From: Microascus cirrosus
Lineage: Eukaryota; Ascomycota; Sordariomycetes; Microascales; Microascaceae
Direction: 5' to 3'
NCBI GenBank assembly: GCA_030271035.1
Contig: JAMBUN010000049.1
Span: 27,777-91,776, forward strand
Length of the DNA: 64,000 nt
The notes under the pieces were generated by a model. The model was not told the origin of the DNA and ran no database searches. It saw only the letters and a list, made by a program, of their open reading frames with translations. Position 1 is the stretch's first letter. Every line of letters begins with the position of its first letter. Positions 1 to 10,912 of this stretch are shown here, one piece after another. The position numbers and the translations under genes are program-made.

Positions 1-34
1 TTGGAACCTCTCTTCTGTTAACGGGTTAGTGTGA

Positions 35-1117
35 GGACATGCAGAGAAAGCTAATAGTATATGGCTCCACAGTGTTTTGTATGGGCTGATGGCGCTCATC
101 AATATTGCCATCTTCGTCATAATCGAGAAGTCTGATCGTAAATATCGGGCGAGTTACAATCGCAACTCCCGTTCCAAGAAGAATATATTCGTCCGATTTG
201 GAAAGTCTCTCTGGGAAATCGTCGTCTGGGTGACGACTCCGGCCGTCTGGGTGCTGGAATATCCTCTGTCAGCCTTCCGCTTCGTCGTCCGGTACGCCTG
301 CAAGAAGTTCGGTGGATGGAAACGCAAATGGGATAATAAGAAAGCTGCGAAAAGGATCGAGAAGGCTTCGGAGAGTGAGTGTGCCGTGGAGAAAAGGCTT
401 GACATCGGCGAGCCGATAGTACTGCCGTTCGAGGCCCTCCGGTTGATTGCCCGGGACGTTCACTTTGTGGACTTGGTCAGCGCCAGCCGGGCTTCAAAAT
501 CACTGCGTGCAGGATTATTCGGGACAGGAGACGTCCCAGCTGTTCTTAGGAGTGTCCGAGCAACCACTTGTCATCGGCAATGGAAAGAAGACTGCACGCT
601 GTGTGGCATCGGAATATGCCGGGTTCGTATAAGATTCTCCCTTGCCGAAGCGAAGAAATCAAGGCCAACTAACAGATTCCTGATCTAGGACTGCCAGCAA
701 GAAACGCCTGTGGCCACCTCCATGGCTTCAAGGCACTTGACCTTATGCCGCCCCTACTGCTACAAGTGCTACTTCAAGACGACCTGCCGCGGCTGGGCGA
801 GGGAAACGCAATGGGCGGCCAAACACAGGCCCGCCTGCGCCCTGACGCAGCCGAAGACGGACATCGAGATGGGGGCGATACCGCAGAGGGGCCTGGAGAC
901 AAAGATGCTGTGCCGGCTGTGCGTCGCGCTGAATCCGGAAGAGCGGAGAGCGATGTTTGATGTTAAGGACGGGGTGAAGCTGGAGAGGCGAGGGAGGAAG
1001 CCCATGGTTTGTGGGAAGTGCAGTGTGGCGCTTCCGAAGGGGACGATGTGGTGGGTTTGCCATGGGTGTTTTGCGGAGTGTCCTTCTGATTTGCATCCTA
1101 CGCGGGTTGAGAAGTGA
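35..1117 (+). CDS. F-box-like protein with Cys-rich C-terminal half (5' end uncertain)
   Basis: Two exons can be read: up to 622, and 689-1117, with a 66-base intron (GTTCGT donor, CTAAC branch point, CTAG acceptor). The first in-frame ATG is at 89 (320 residues), but the frame is open back to 35 and encodes a hydrophobic stretch that continues into it, so the true start may lie in an exon left of the window. An F-box-like segment follows (LPFEALRLIARD, then VDLVSASRASKSLR). The second half is rich in Cys: CTLCGIGICRDCQQ across the splice, then CRPYCYKCYFKTTC, CRLC, CGKC and CHGCFAEC. These are consistent with zinc binding. F-box proteins usually bring substrates to SCF ubiquitin ligases; that role is inferred here. 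Joining the exons restores a continuous Cys-rich motif, which supports the intron. Confidence 0.6.
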
Positions 1118-3482
1118 TTGTCATGATACCACGTTTGTGTTTTGTACTATATAGATTTAGACCATAGCGAAAGATTCGTTTTTATGATACACCCGCCCCT
1201 GGAGTTTTACTGTGTAACGTATATACCGTCTCATGAAGACTAACCTCCCGATTGATCTTGGCTATTGAAGGGAGACTGACATTTGGCGGATGGGAAGAGT
1301 AGCGAATTAATGGATAAGGGTTTGTAGAAGGCTTAGTTCCTTCTCTGCCTCGCAAGTGATTCCTGTGGGGTTAGCCCATGATATATTAACACTAATTCTA
1401 TTGTCGAACATAGCGCCTGCGCAATGAAAAATTGAGCACCCTGTCGGAAACTTGGCTGTATTCAACAGTAATACGTCTCGGGACCATAATGTTTACCTCC
1501 AAGTGTACATACTGTGATTGAAAGATTTCCGATCTTATATATCCTCAAGCAATATGTGGTATAGTTCTCCTGGTACCACTGCGGCACTCGATATGCGTCA
1601 TCCAGCAAACAGGCAAGGTTAATAAAATACCCCACAGCTGAATATGTCCTTGCTAGCGCATAAAAGACTAGGGAGAAGGTGATGGCGATGACGATGGCGA
1701 TTAGGATTTTCGAAACAAATAATGGTAGCACTAGTACTAGATAGAACGCGGTCACAGAGTGGACTTTTGGCTCTCTGTCCAAAATCGTAGACATTCTGGT
1801 TTCATCCAAGATTCAGCGGATGTATTCAATGAGTTTGGCTATGGTTTTGGAGTGGTTCGTCTAGAATGGCCATATAAAAGTCCAGGAAAACCCTAAAGCA
1901 ATGAGCGCGCCAAGATCTGCCGAACAGAATACCCAAACCACAACAGGTACGGATACCCGTCTCATTGACTGCATGCGCCAGGGCGTGGCTGGTCGCATGA
2001 GGCGCTGTATCCTGGCCAGGCTGACCAGATATTACGTACCGTCAGGTATTGAATGCTTTGGCGGCAGCTTGCACTTGCAGCTCTGGAGCTCCATCACCAT
2101 TACCATTCCCAGAGTATTATTTGACTGCAGCCTGACCACTATGAGGTCATGTTCGATGGTTGAAGATACGTTGCTCATGTCCATAGAAACCCAGTCTGCA
2201 GAAAATAACAGTTGAAACCCTGGCAGAATGATGGTGTGATCCAATATTGTCGTACTAGGGCGTGCCCCCAACAGTAAGTATTAAGTAGCCAGTGGCGAAT
2301 TAGCCTCACTCCAGGTTTGCGAAGGTGGATGCCTTACGGTGCCTGCCTCTTCCATCTCCCAACTCTTGGAATGCAAGAAGAACGCCTATAATGGCTTTAA
2401 ACACGGGTTCTTATCGTTTGAATGAAGTTATTCAGTCATAATTAGACCGAACTCGATGTGGAACGACACATTTGGACGCTCTACCGATCAACCACATCGG
2501 CCCTTGTTCGTGAACCTTCCCGGGCAGTGGCAGTGCGGAGCCCTAAAGGAAAAATTCACCCCAAGGTGCGATAACACGGTGCCAATGGCCTCTCAACCCG
2601 CTGCTACGGCTCCGCGAACGAAGCCGTTTGTTGCACCGTCATGGTCGCTGACCCTGCTGGCACGGCCGACAACAGCTGTAATAGCACTCTAGTCTCCGGC
2701 GCACAATGCGTCCAAAAATAATCCCCAGAAGCTAGCGGGCGATTCCAAGAGCCGTCTTTCCCCACACTCCGGATGTCCCCAGGGGCGACGGAAGCCGACT
2801 CCACAGAGCCACCCCTCCCCGCATCCCCAATCGGCATTTCTATGATTGGCTATCCCGGACCCCAGATTTCCACGCCGAAGGGGTCCGAAGTCCTGGATAC
2901 ACGCAGCCTTATCTCTACGCTCGGCTGACAGGTACGAGAGACTGGATATGGTACCTTGGAAATGCGGCTCTATTTATTACTTGTGCATGTCATATGGGAA
3001 GTTTGGAGCTGTAGACATCGCGTTAGATACAGGATCGATATACTACAGGATCAAACGGATGGGAGTGATTACCGAATTGGGAAGTAGGAAGTGATTGGGG
3101 TCAGAGCTAGCAAGTGTAAAGCAGGGGCCACACAAGGTGTGGAGAAGCGGGTTGGTCAGGGTTGGCGCGAGGGGGATTGCCGAGTCTGGAATACGAAACC
3201 GAGGGGATGGCGGTGGTGGGCCGGCAGGTATAAGTCCGAGGGCGTGCCATGATATAACTTTTGCCGCACCCTCGTCTTCTCACCCACCCAGTCTCACCCT
3301 TGTCCTCTTCGTAGACCGACACACCCGAGGAATTAAGTGTAGTCGCTGGTTCTTGCGAGTCGTTATTTCCGTCCAATTCAGACCGCCCGCATCTTCAACA
3401 GTTGCGTAAGGCGCGAGGAGCCCCCTAGGTTCAACCCTCGTGAACCACTCGCAACACGTACGGAAACATCCATCTCCTAAGC
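1118..3482. other. Intergenic, mostly featureless
   Basis: Apart from the weak frame at 1462-1794, I see no convincing gene. A minus-strand frame at 2032-2271 ends near a good GTACGT donor, but no partner exon could be found. The last 200 bases are pyrimidine-rich and are probably the P450 promoter and leader. Confidence 0.5.
1462..1794 (-). CDS. Possible small membrane protein, unrecognised
   Basis: This is a 110-residue reading frame with an ATG at 1794 and a TATA-like TTTTATATGG about 80 bases upstream. Residues about 15-45 are strongly hydrophobic and could form one or two membrane helices. The rest is Tyr- and Cys-containing and matches no family I know. It could be a small gene or a remnant exon. 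Nothing else in the surrounding 2 kb supports expression. Confidence 0.25.
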   Translation of the reverse strand: MSTILDREPKVHSVTAFYLVLVLPLFVSKILIAIVIAITFSLVFYALARTYSAVGYFINLACLLDDAYRVPQWYQENYTTYCLRIYKIGNLSITVCTLGGKHYGPETYYC

Positions 3483-5206
3483 ATGGCGTCCGTCGCTTAT
3501 CCGTCCGGGGAGCCTCCAAAGTCCCTAGTGGCCCTCGCCATCTCCTTCCTTGTCACAACCTGGCCCCTCCTCCTCCCAGTAACAATTATCCTCCACCTCC
3601 TCTACAACCGGTATGCCTCCCCACTCCAGAAGTACCCCGGCCCCTTTCTCGCCTCCACCACTCGGCTTTGGAAGGTCCTCTCCACGGCCACCACCCACAC
3701 TCACCTCGACCACATCGCCCTTCACCAGCGCTACGGCCCTATAGTCCGCATTGCCCCCAACGAGGTCTCCATCGCCTCCCCCGAGGCCGCCCGCACTGTC
3801 CTCTCCGCCGGCAAGCGCTTCTACAAGACGGACTTCTATGCTGTCTTCCCGCCTCCCGAGAATCCGGACATCTTCACCGAGGTGAGGGAGGATGTGCACG
3901 CGCGGAAGAAGAAGGTGGCAAACGTACCGTACAGCATGGCGGCCATGCAGCAGCTTGGGCCATTCATCGATGACACGATTGAAATGCTTATGGAGAGACT
4001 GGAGAGTTTTGCTTCTGGGAGTGGGAGGATGGACCTTGGCGATTGGCTTCATTACTTTGCGTTTGATGTGTTGGGGGAGGTAGCCTTTGGCCGGAAGTTT
4101 GGGTTCCTGGAAGAGGGGAGGGACGTTGAGGACGCCATACGGGTCATTGATGACTCGCAGCGCTACAATGGCATCGTGGGGCAGGTCCCCGAATTGGACT
4201 ACTTGTTGAGGAGGAACCCACTCTGGGGTCTGGTACCGAGCATGGGGACAGGAAAGGCGCCAATCACGAGGCTCGCGCTCGCGGAAGTGGCGAGGCGGAA
4301 GCCGTTTGATAAGGAGAATGGAGGGAAGTGGAGGGCGGGCGACGGACGTCAAGACTTGTTGGCGAGTCTTATCCAAGGGCACCTTAAGGATCCGGAGAAG
4401 TTCTCCGAGGGGGATGTTTTTGCCGTAGCGCACGGAGCTATGTAAGTCCCCTGAATCACAGCATCTGCAAAGAAATTCGGTCATGCCGGCGCAAGATGAA
4501 CTGACAGCTGCAGCTTCGCTGGCTCGGACTCCACAGCCTCAACAATGCAATCCTTCTTCTGGCACGTCCTCTCCGACCCGCGCGTACGCAACACTCTCAC
4601 CGCCGAGGTCCGCGGCGCTGTGGCTGCTGAGCTCATCCCCGCCGAGGGAAACCTCACCTGGACACAGGCGCAATCGCTCCCCTACTTCCAGGCCTGCCTG
4701 AAGGAGGCGATGCGCGTCCGCCCCGCCGTGGGCCTGAACATCACGCGCGTGGTCCCGTCCGAGGGGGTGGAGCTCGCGGGGGAGTTCTTCCCCGGTGGTA
4801 CGCGGATTGCCGTCAACGGGTGGGTGCTCCATAGGGATAGGGCGACGTTTGGAGAGGATTGCGAGGTGTTTAGGCCGGAGAGGTGGTTGGAGGGGGAGGA
4901 GAATGCGCGGAGGATGGAGAGGTACATGTTCCAGGTGAGTCTCGCGCTCTTTCACACCATTCCACTGGCCCAGATGTGATGCGGGAGAATGAGATGAAAC
5001 TAACGAGCGGACGGTAGTTTGGCGGCGGGGCGCACGTCTGTATTGGGAGGAACCTCGCGCTTCTGGAGATCAACAAGGTCATTCCCAGGCTCATCCGGGA
5101 CTTTGAGTTTGAGCTTGTGGCTCCGGAGAGGGAGCTAGAGGCGCACGCCACGTTCTTTGTCGTCCAGAAGGGGCTTGAAGTGTATATCCGGTCCAAGAGG
5201 TCGTAG
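3483..5206 (+). CDS. Cytochrome P450 monooxygenase (pisatin demethylase-like group)
   Basis: Three exons, 3483-4441, 4514-4934 and 5018-5206, give 522 residues, a normal length for a fungal microsomal P450. The introns have GTAAGT and GTGAGT donors. An N-terminal membrane anchor covers about residues 14-42, followed by the Pro-rich hinge YPGPF. The I-helix AGSDST reads correctly only after intron 1 is removed. The ExxR pair is Glu384 and Arg387 (KEAMR), the PERW motif is present, and the haem loop FGGGAHVCIG carries the ligand Cys468. His replaces the usual Arg two residues before the Cys, a tolerated variant. P450s insert one oxygen atom from O2 using electrons from a reductase, at the ER membrane. 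The hinge and VRIAPNEVS segments resemble the fungal pisatin demethylase/benzoate hydroxylase relatives. The substrate cannot be inferred, and no biosynthetic genes adjoin it. Confidence 0.93.
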
Positions 5207-6110
5207 GGACGTAGGGCTGGAGCGAGGGGTGAGTGTGGTATATTGTGTATTCCCACTTTTGGTAATTGAATGAAAGGACGCCTGGCAGACAAGTTGGCAT
5301 ATCCTTCCTTGATGCCAAGAGCGCGTGTAATTACCGTGTTGTATTCGCTCGAACTGAGGACGACTAGCGTTAGCCTGATGAGAAGACATTGCGATATCGG
5401 CATCTAGATGTGCAACCATAATGCCGCTTGAGATCAGCGGGCCCCGTCGGGCAGAGCATGAGCATAGATGTCGGGAGTGGATCCCCCTAAATTACACCCC
5501 AAACTTTGTTGTCGTCCCGTTTGATGGCAGACCAGAAGAATTCAGGCAGATGATTTGCCGGCGCGGGTTGTGACGATCGACAGTGGAGGCGCCACGGTGG
5601 CGGCAGCATTCCGCTACAGCGTCATGCAAACGGCGGCTAGCGGTGGGTTCCTGACCGGTTGGGCCCGGCGGGCTGGCGCCCAGTGGGGGCGGGTGCCAAG
5701 CCAGCCCCTGTTGTCCGCCAACTCAAAAATTTGGGCGAGCAGTAGGTATAACGTGTCGTTGTCCCCTGCGAAGTCGCGTCAGCTTCAGCGTCGCCAAAAA
5801 GGGGCACTTCAAAACCCTCTCCTTAATTCTCCCTCTCTTGGTCAGCCAATTTCTGGTCAGGCCCTTTCTTGACCACGCACCACCGGCAGCAGCACATCAC
5901 AGAAGCGGCTGCAACTGACCTTTGCCCTAATTGCCGCATCAGCCGGATGATTAGCTTCGAAAGGCAGGCCTACCGTGCTTTGTCCTGTAGGGAATCCGTG
6001 CGCTACTGCGGAGCCTCTTGCAACGATCGAGAAGCTGCTTCCAACGCGTTTGAATGACATCCTGAAGAAGCCGCCACGTCTCAACTTTCGACCCTCAACC
6101 ACACAACACC
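5207..6110. other. Intergenic spacer and promoter of the LRR gene
   Basis: This holds the P450 3' region and the leader of the LRR gene. Short frames on both strands have no recognisable protein features. The final 250 bases are C- and A-rich and end in a good ACCATGG-like start context. Confidence 0.6.
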
Positions 6111-9100
6111 ATGGAGGAACGGCCTCCCCCACGGCCCAGCGGCATCCCGCGCCTGTCCCGACTTCCCGTTCCCAAGACGGTCCGTCCCGCTGCGTCCGGC
6201 GAGAACCTCGAAAATGCCGACCTCCCTGCCTCCCGCGCCGCCTCGCGAGAGAGCACTGGAAGTACCGGTCCTCCCCGCCGCGCCAACCCTCCCGTCTCGA
6301 CGCAGACACAGAACCAGTTACGGCCTGCCCGCTCGAGACCGAGCCTACGCCATGCGGCCTCCGCATCCCGCCTAGACCAGACCCAAGAGCCCATGCCTAA
6401 AAAGAACGATCCATCGCGCCGCCTGAGCGGTCGCCCCGGGGCTCTCCCGGACCCCATTGGCTCTCGCCGCACCTCAAACATGAACCGCCGCACGTCAGGG
6501 ATGTACTCCGTGGGAGCAGCTGGCCCCATGCCCGCTTACGTACAGACAATTCCCTCCCGGCGCGCAACACCGCCAGACGTCTCCGACCGCTCCGAGAGTC
6601 CCGTCGACACCCCCGCACGTGGCGCGGACTACCGCTCCCTCACGGAGCGCACTATCGAGACCCTCTCGCAGCTGCCGTCCTCCCCGGCGCTGACCAAACG
6701 GCCCTCCGCCTTCTTCGACCAGGAGCGCGCGCCCCGCACGCGATCTAGGGCCTCGAGCGGAGCGTCGCGGCCTGGCTCAAGGGACGGCTCGCTAGCGCGG
6801 AACTCGCGGAGCGTGAGCTCGGGGCAGGATGAGCAGTTCCGGGCGAGCACGAACACGTACCGGGCTGCGTTGCCGACGATTGATGGGACCCCATTGAGGG
6901 CGCTGAGGCCGAGGGCTAGTGAGCGGTCTCTGCGAGGCCAGTCGACAAGGTCACCGTCTGCTACCTTGGCTCAGGGCCCGACGTCCCTTCCCTCACCCCG
7001 CTCGGCGGAGCTCGAGCGTAGTCCCAGCCCCACGAAACAGCCCGCCCCGATCCAACCCGGGCTCTCCCCGCCGGGAATAGCCTCCAAGCCGCTCAAGCTG
7101 AAGCCCTCCTCTAACCTCCAGGTCAAGAAGGGGTCTCCCCAAGGCGATGTTCCTGCTCGGGCGCCACGGAAAGTCTCCCGCGTGGCCAACAAGCCCATCA
7201 CACCGACTAAAATGGCGCCACCGCCCGAGCCCGAGCCCGAGGCAGGTGTTAGTCCGAGCATGGAGAAGGCACGCAAGTCGTCTGCCGCGCTGAGAGAGCA
7301 GATCGCCAAGGCGCGCGCGGCCGCGAAGAAGAACGCCCTGCAGGCGAAGATGGACGAGGCCCAAGCTCCCGCCGTGGCGTCCGGCTTCGACTTTGGCTTC
7401 GACGAGCCGCTGCACAGCGATCCCTTCAACCAGCGGCAAGATGACCACAGCCTAGAGAAGATGCTCCAGCAGCGAGCCTCGACGGGCCGTACGACGGGGA
7501 GGCTGAACATCGCTGCATTGGGTCTGAAGGAGATTCCGAAGGAGGTGATGGGGATGTATGACTCCGAGGCTCTGGGTGCCGGCAACTGGGCAGAGAGCGT
7601 GGACCTCACGAGGCTCGTGGCGGCGGACAATGAGTTTGAGGTTATTAGCGACGAGGTATTCCCCGATCTAGACGCCGATGCGCTTGTGGAGGATGATGAG
7701 GGCAGGGGCAACATCTTTGGGGGACTAGAGGCGGCCGATCTTCATGGGAACCACCTCGTCTCAGTGCCAATCGGCCTGCGGCAGCTCAAGCAGCTCACCT
7801 CCCTAAACCTCGTGAGTTCTCTTCCCATTGTGTTTGGATCGTGGCACCTGGCTAACCGGGCGTAGTCTCAAAACCGGCTCCCGAATGAATGCTTCGAAGT
7901 CATCTCCCAGATCCCGGCGCTCCGCGACCTCAAGTTGGCCAACAACATGCTCGACGGGCCACTTCCGCCATGCTTCTCCGACCTCGCCAACCTTGAGATC
8001 CTCGACCTCCACGGCAACAAGATCTCTGCGCTGCCCGCCGACTTGGACAACCTCTCCCGCCTACGCATCCTCAATGTGGGTGAGAATCGCCTCGAATCGC
8101 TCCCCTTTGAGGTGCTGGCCGAGATGCCCCTGACGGAGCTCGTGGCGCGCAGCAACAAGCTAACGGGGACCCTCATCGAGGGGTCCGTGAACGCCCTGCC
8201 GAACCTACAGACGCTGGATGTGTCGTCGAACCAATTGATGAGGATCGTGCCGCCGGGGAGGGTTGTTGCTCTCCCTGCGCTACAGAAACTTACAGTATCT
8301 CTGAACAGGCTTCAGGGCCTGCCGGACGTGAGCACTTGGACGAGCCTAATCACCTTGTCGGCGGACGAGAACAGTATTACCGACTTCCCCGAGGGACTCA
8401 CCTCCCTCGACAGTCTCCGGCATGTGGACCTATCAAGCAACGACATCCGCGTCGTGCCCGCCGAGCTCGGCCGCATGGATAACCTCACCCTGCTGCGCGT
8501 CACCGGCAATCCCCTCCGCGACAAGAAGTTCGCATCCATCTCTACCGAGGAGCTGAAGGACGCACTGGCGGCGAGGTTGGAGCCACCGCCGCCGTACCAC
8601 GTCGGCATCGCGCAGACGATAGACACCGCCTTCGAGGAGGGCAAGCCGAGGGAGGTAGAGCAGAGCGCCGAGATACTCGACGACGACGGGCGGTCCTCTG
8701 AATTCGATAACTACGCCACGCCGCCCACGTCCGCCCCACACTCGCCTATACGCTCCCGCGCGCAGACCCTCTCCCGCGCTCAGACGCCCTCGAGCCAGAA
8801 CTGGCCGGTCAAGGTAGGCGGTCTCCTCGACCGCTCAAACACTGACTCCGTGACGCTGCACCCAGTCGTCTGCGCGCGCGTGGCGGCCGAGCACCAAATC
8901 AGGACGGTGCAGCTCCACCACAACCTCTTCTGCACGCTGCCTGAGAGCCTATCCTTCTTCGCCGAGACACTCACCGCGCTGAGCCTAGCTAATAATCAGC
9001 TTGTCGGAGAGACGTATCTCAACGAGGAGCTGGAGCTGCCTGCGCTTAAGGAGTTGAATTTGTCGGCGAACCATGTCACGGGGTTGACGCCGCTGACGAA

Positions 9101-9485
9101 TAACCTCATCGCGCCGAGCCTGGAGAAGTTGGATGTCTCGATGAATCGGCTTACGAGCCTACCCATCCCGCCGTTGAGGGACGCGTTTCCCAATCTGACG
9201 GTGCTGCTTGTGGGGAACAACCACCTCGAAGACCTCGATCCAGAGGCTATCCGCGGGTTGAAAGTGGTTGACGCGGGGAACAATGACATCGCGCATCTGA
9301 ACCCTAGGATTGGGCTGCTAGGTGGTGCAGGGGGTCTAGAGAGGTTGGAGGTTAGGGGGAATAGGTTCAGAGTGCCGAGGTTTAGTGTCATAGAACGCGG
9401 GACGGAGGCCACCTTGCGGTGGCTGAGGGGACGGGTGCCGGCTGGTGAGGGGGTGAGGAGGGACAGCGACGACGACGTTGATTAA
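6111..9485 (+). CDS. Large leucine-rich repeat protein (LRRC40-like)
   Basis: Two exons, 6111-7811 and 7866-9485, joined across a 54-base intron (GTGAGT donor, CTAAC branch), encode 1106 residues. Residues 1 to about 380 are Ser/Pro/Arg-rich and probably disordered, followed by an Ala/Lys-rich helical stretch. From about residue 470 there are many leucine-rich repeats of the LxxLxLxxNxL type (LEILDLHGNKI, LRILNVGENRL, LQTLDVSSNQL). A Pro/Ser-rich insert near residue 870 splits them, and a second LRR block follows. The intron falls inside a repeat and splicing restores LTSLNLSQNRL. This plan, a repeat block interrupted before a C-terminal block, resembles LRRC40-type proteins. LRRs form protein-binding solenoids; there is no signal peptide or kinase, so it is probably intracellular. 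Its partners are unknown. Confidence 0.88.
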
Positions 9486-9540
9486 GGGGAAAAGTAGATT
9501 GGAAGGGGAGTATAGGGTTGGTGTTTAGATTGTGGTATTT

Positions 9541-9554
9541 TTTTTTTTTTTTTG
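9541..9554 (+). repeat. Poly-T run
   Basis: About 14 consecutive T residues lie just past the LRR gene stop, in the 170-base gap between two converging genes. This probably belongs to the 3' untranslated region. Confidence 0.7.
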
Positions 9555-9655
9555 AATAATTCTTGTAGGATATTTTTCGTGTTGTATAACTAACAGATGC
9601 TCTTAATACACTAATATTGTATCCATCCTTGGATCTTCGTTCACCCCCGGCGCGT

Positions 9656-10912
9656 CTACTCCCTCACGAACAAGCCCGCCATGCCCATACCCGTCCCAAC
9701 GCACATGCTTACAACACCAACTTCGCTCCCATCCCTCCCCATACCGTGCATAAGCGTGCTCACCATCCGCGCCCCCGTTGCGCCAAGCGGGTGGCCCAGC
9801 GCGATCGCCCCTCCATCGGGGTTCACCCTCCCCTCCTCCCACTTTCCCTCGATGCCGAGCGCCCGGAGACAGTACAGGCTCTGGCTTGCGAACGCTTCGT
9901 TGAGCTCCCACCTCCCGACGTCGGAGGTCTCGAGCCCGTGCTGGCTGAGCAGCTTGGGGATGGCGAGCGCGGGGCCAATGCCCATCTCGCGGGGCGAGCA
10001 CCCAACGGTCACGGCGGAGACGAACTTGCCCATGATGGAGGAGGTAAGCCCCAGCTCTTCCGCGCGCTGGCGGGTGGTCATCAGCGTGGCGGCCGCCCCA
10101 TCGCTGACCTGTGACGAATTCCCCGCGGTGCTCGCCCCGTCCGCCGCAAAGACGGGCTTCAGCTTGCTCATCTTCTCCAGCGAGATGTTACTCCTGATCC
10201 CATCGTCCCTTGTCACCTCGATCGTCTGCTCCTCGCCCACCTTGTTCCCTTCCTTGTCCACCTCCTGGAACTGCGTCGTCACGGGGACGATCTCCTGCGC
10301 GAACGAGCCGTCCTCCTGGGCCTTTGAGGCGCGGAGGTGCGACTGCACGGCGAACGCGTCCTGGTCTGCGCGCGAGACGCCGTACTTGGAGGCGACGATC
10401 TCGGAGGTGGTCCCCATGGGCATGATGCAGTCCCGCACGTCCGCCTCAGCAGACTCCTTCAGAGCCGGCCAGAGGTCTACAGGGATGGCCCGCGAGCCGT
10501 AGTTACGCGTCATGCTCTCCATGCCCGCCGCCACACCCACGCCCGCCATCCCGGTCCGGAGCTGACCCGCCACCGTCGCGACGGCCTGCAGCGAGGACGC
10601 ACACGCCCTGTTCACCGTATACAGACTCGTGGAGCTCTCATAGCCGGCGTGGTTCATCGCCATGCGGGACGCCTTGCTGCCACCGAGCTCGGAGAGCACG
10701 ACGCCGACGGCGACATCGTCGATTGCCGAGGGTGGGAGGTTGGGGTTCGCCTTGAGTGTCGCGGACAGGACGGTTGAGAGGAGCTGTTCCGGGTAGGCGT
10801 CTTTCAGGGAGCCCTTGTAGGAGCGGGTTATGGGTGTGCGGAGAGAGGAGAGGAGGACTATGTCGCTGGGGGCCTTTTTTAGGACGGTCGAAAGGCCGCG
10901 GGGAAGCGCCAT
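9656..10912 (-). CDS. 3-ketoacyl-CoA thiolase (acetyl-CoA C-acyltransferase)
   Basis: This single-exon gene encodes 418 residues, the usual thiolase size. Thiolases cleave 3-ketoacyl-CoA with CoA to give acetyl-CoA and a shortened acyl-CoA, the last step of beta-oxidation. The nucleophile Cys104 sits in NRACASSLQ. The NEAF motif, the GGAIALGHPLGATGAR His loop and the second catalytic Cys in SMCVGTGMG are all present. The start is the ATG at 10912, giving MALPRG; the frame stays open upstream for 132 codons, but that stretch is Pro/Ser/Arg-rich with no thiolase features and lies over promoter. No PTS2 is visible at the N-terminus and the end (FVRE) is not a PTS1, so peroxisomal import is not obvious. 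The N-terminus has a few basic residues and could be mitochondrial. It converges with the LRR gene, with 170 bases between them. Confidence 0.93.
   Translation of the reverse strand: MALPRGLSTVLKKAPSDIVLLSSLRTPITRSYKGSLKDAYPEQLLSTVLSATLKANPNLPPSAIDDVAVGVVLSELGGSKASRMAMNHAGYESSTSLYTVNRACASSLQAVATVAGQLRTGMAGVGVAAGMESMTRNYGSRAIPVDLWPALKESAEADVRDCIMPMGTTSEIVASKYGVSRADQDAFAVQSHLRASKAQEDGSFAQEIVPVTTQFQEVDKEGNKVGEEQTIEVTRDDGIRSNISLEKMSKLKPVFAADGASTAGNSSQVSDGAAATLMTTRQRAEELGLTSSIMGKFVSAVTVGCSPREMGIGPALAIPKLLSQHGLETSDVGRWELNEAFASQSLYCLRALGIEGKWEEGRVNPDGGAIALGHPLGATGARMVSTLMHGMGRDGSEVGVVSMCVGTGMGMAGLFVRE

Noticed and set aside
3525..4484. Long antisense frame (319 residues) over the P450 first exon
   Set aside because: It overlaps a clearly coding exon on the other strand and has no domain of its own; a shadow caused by codon composition.
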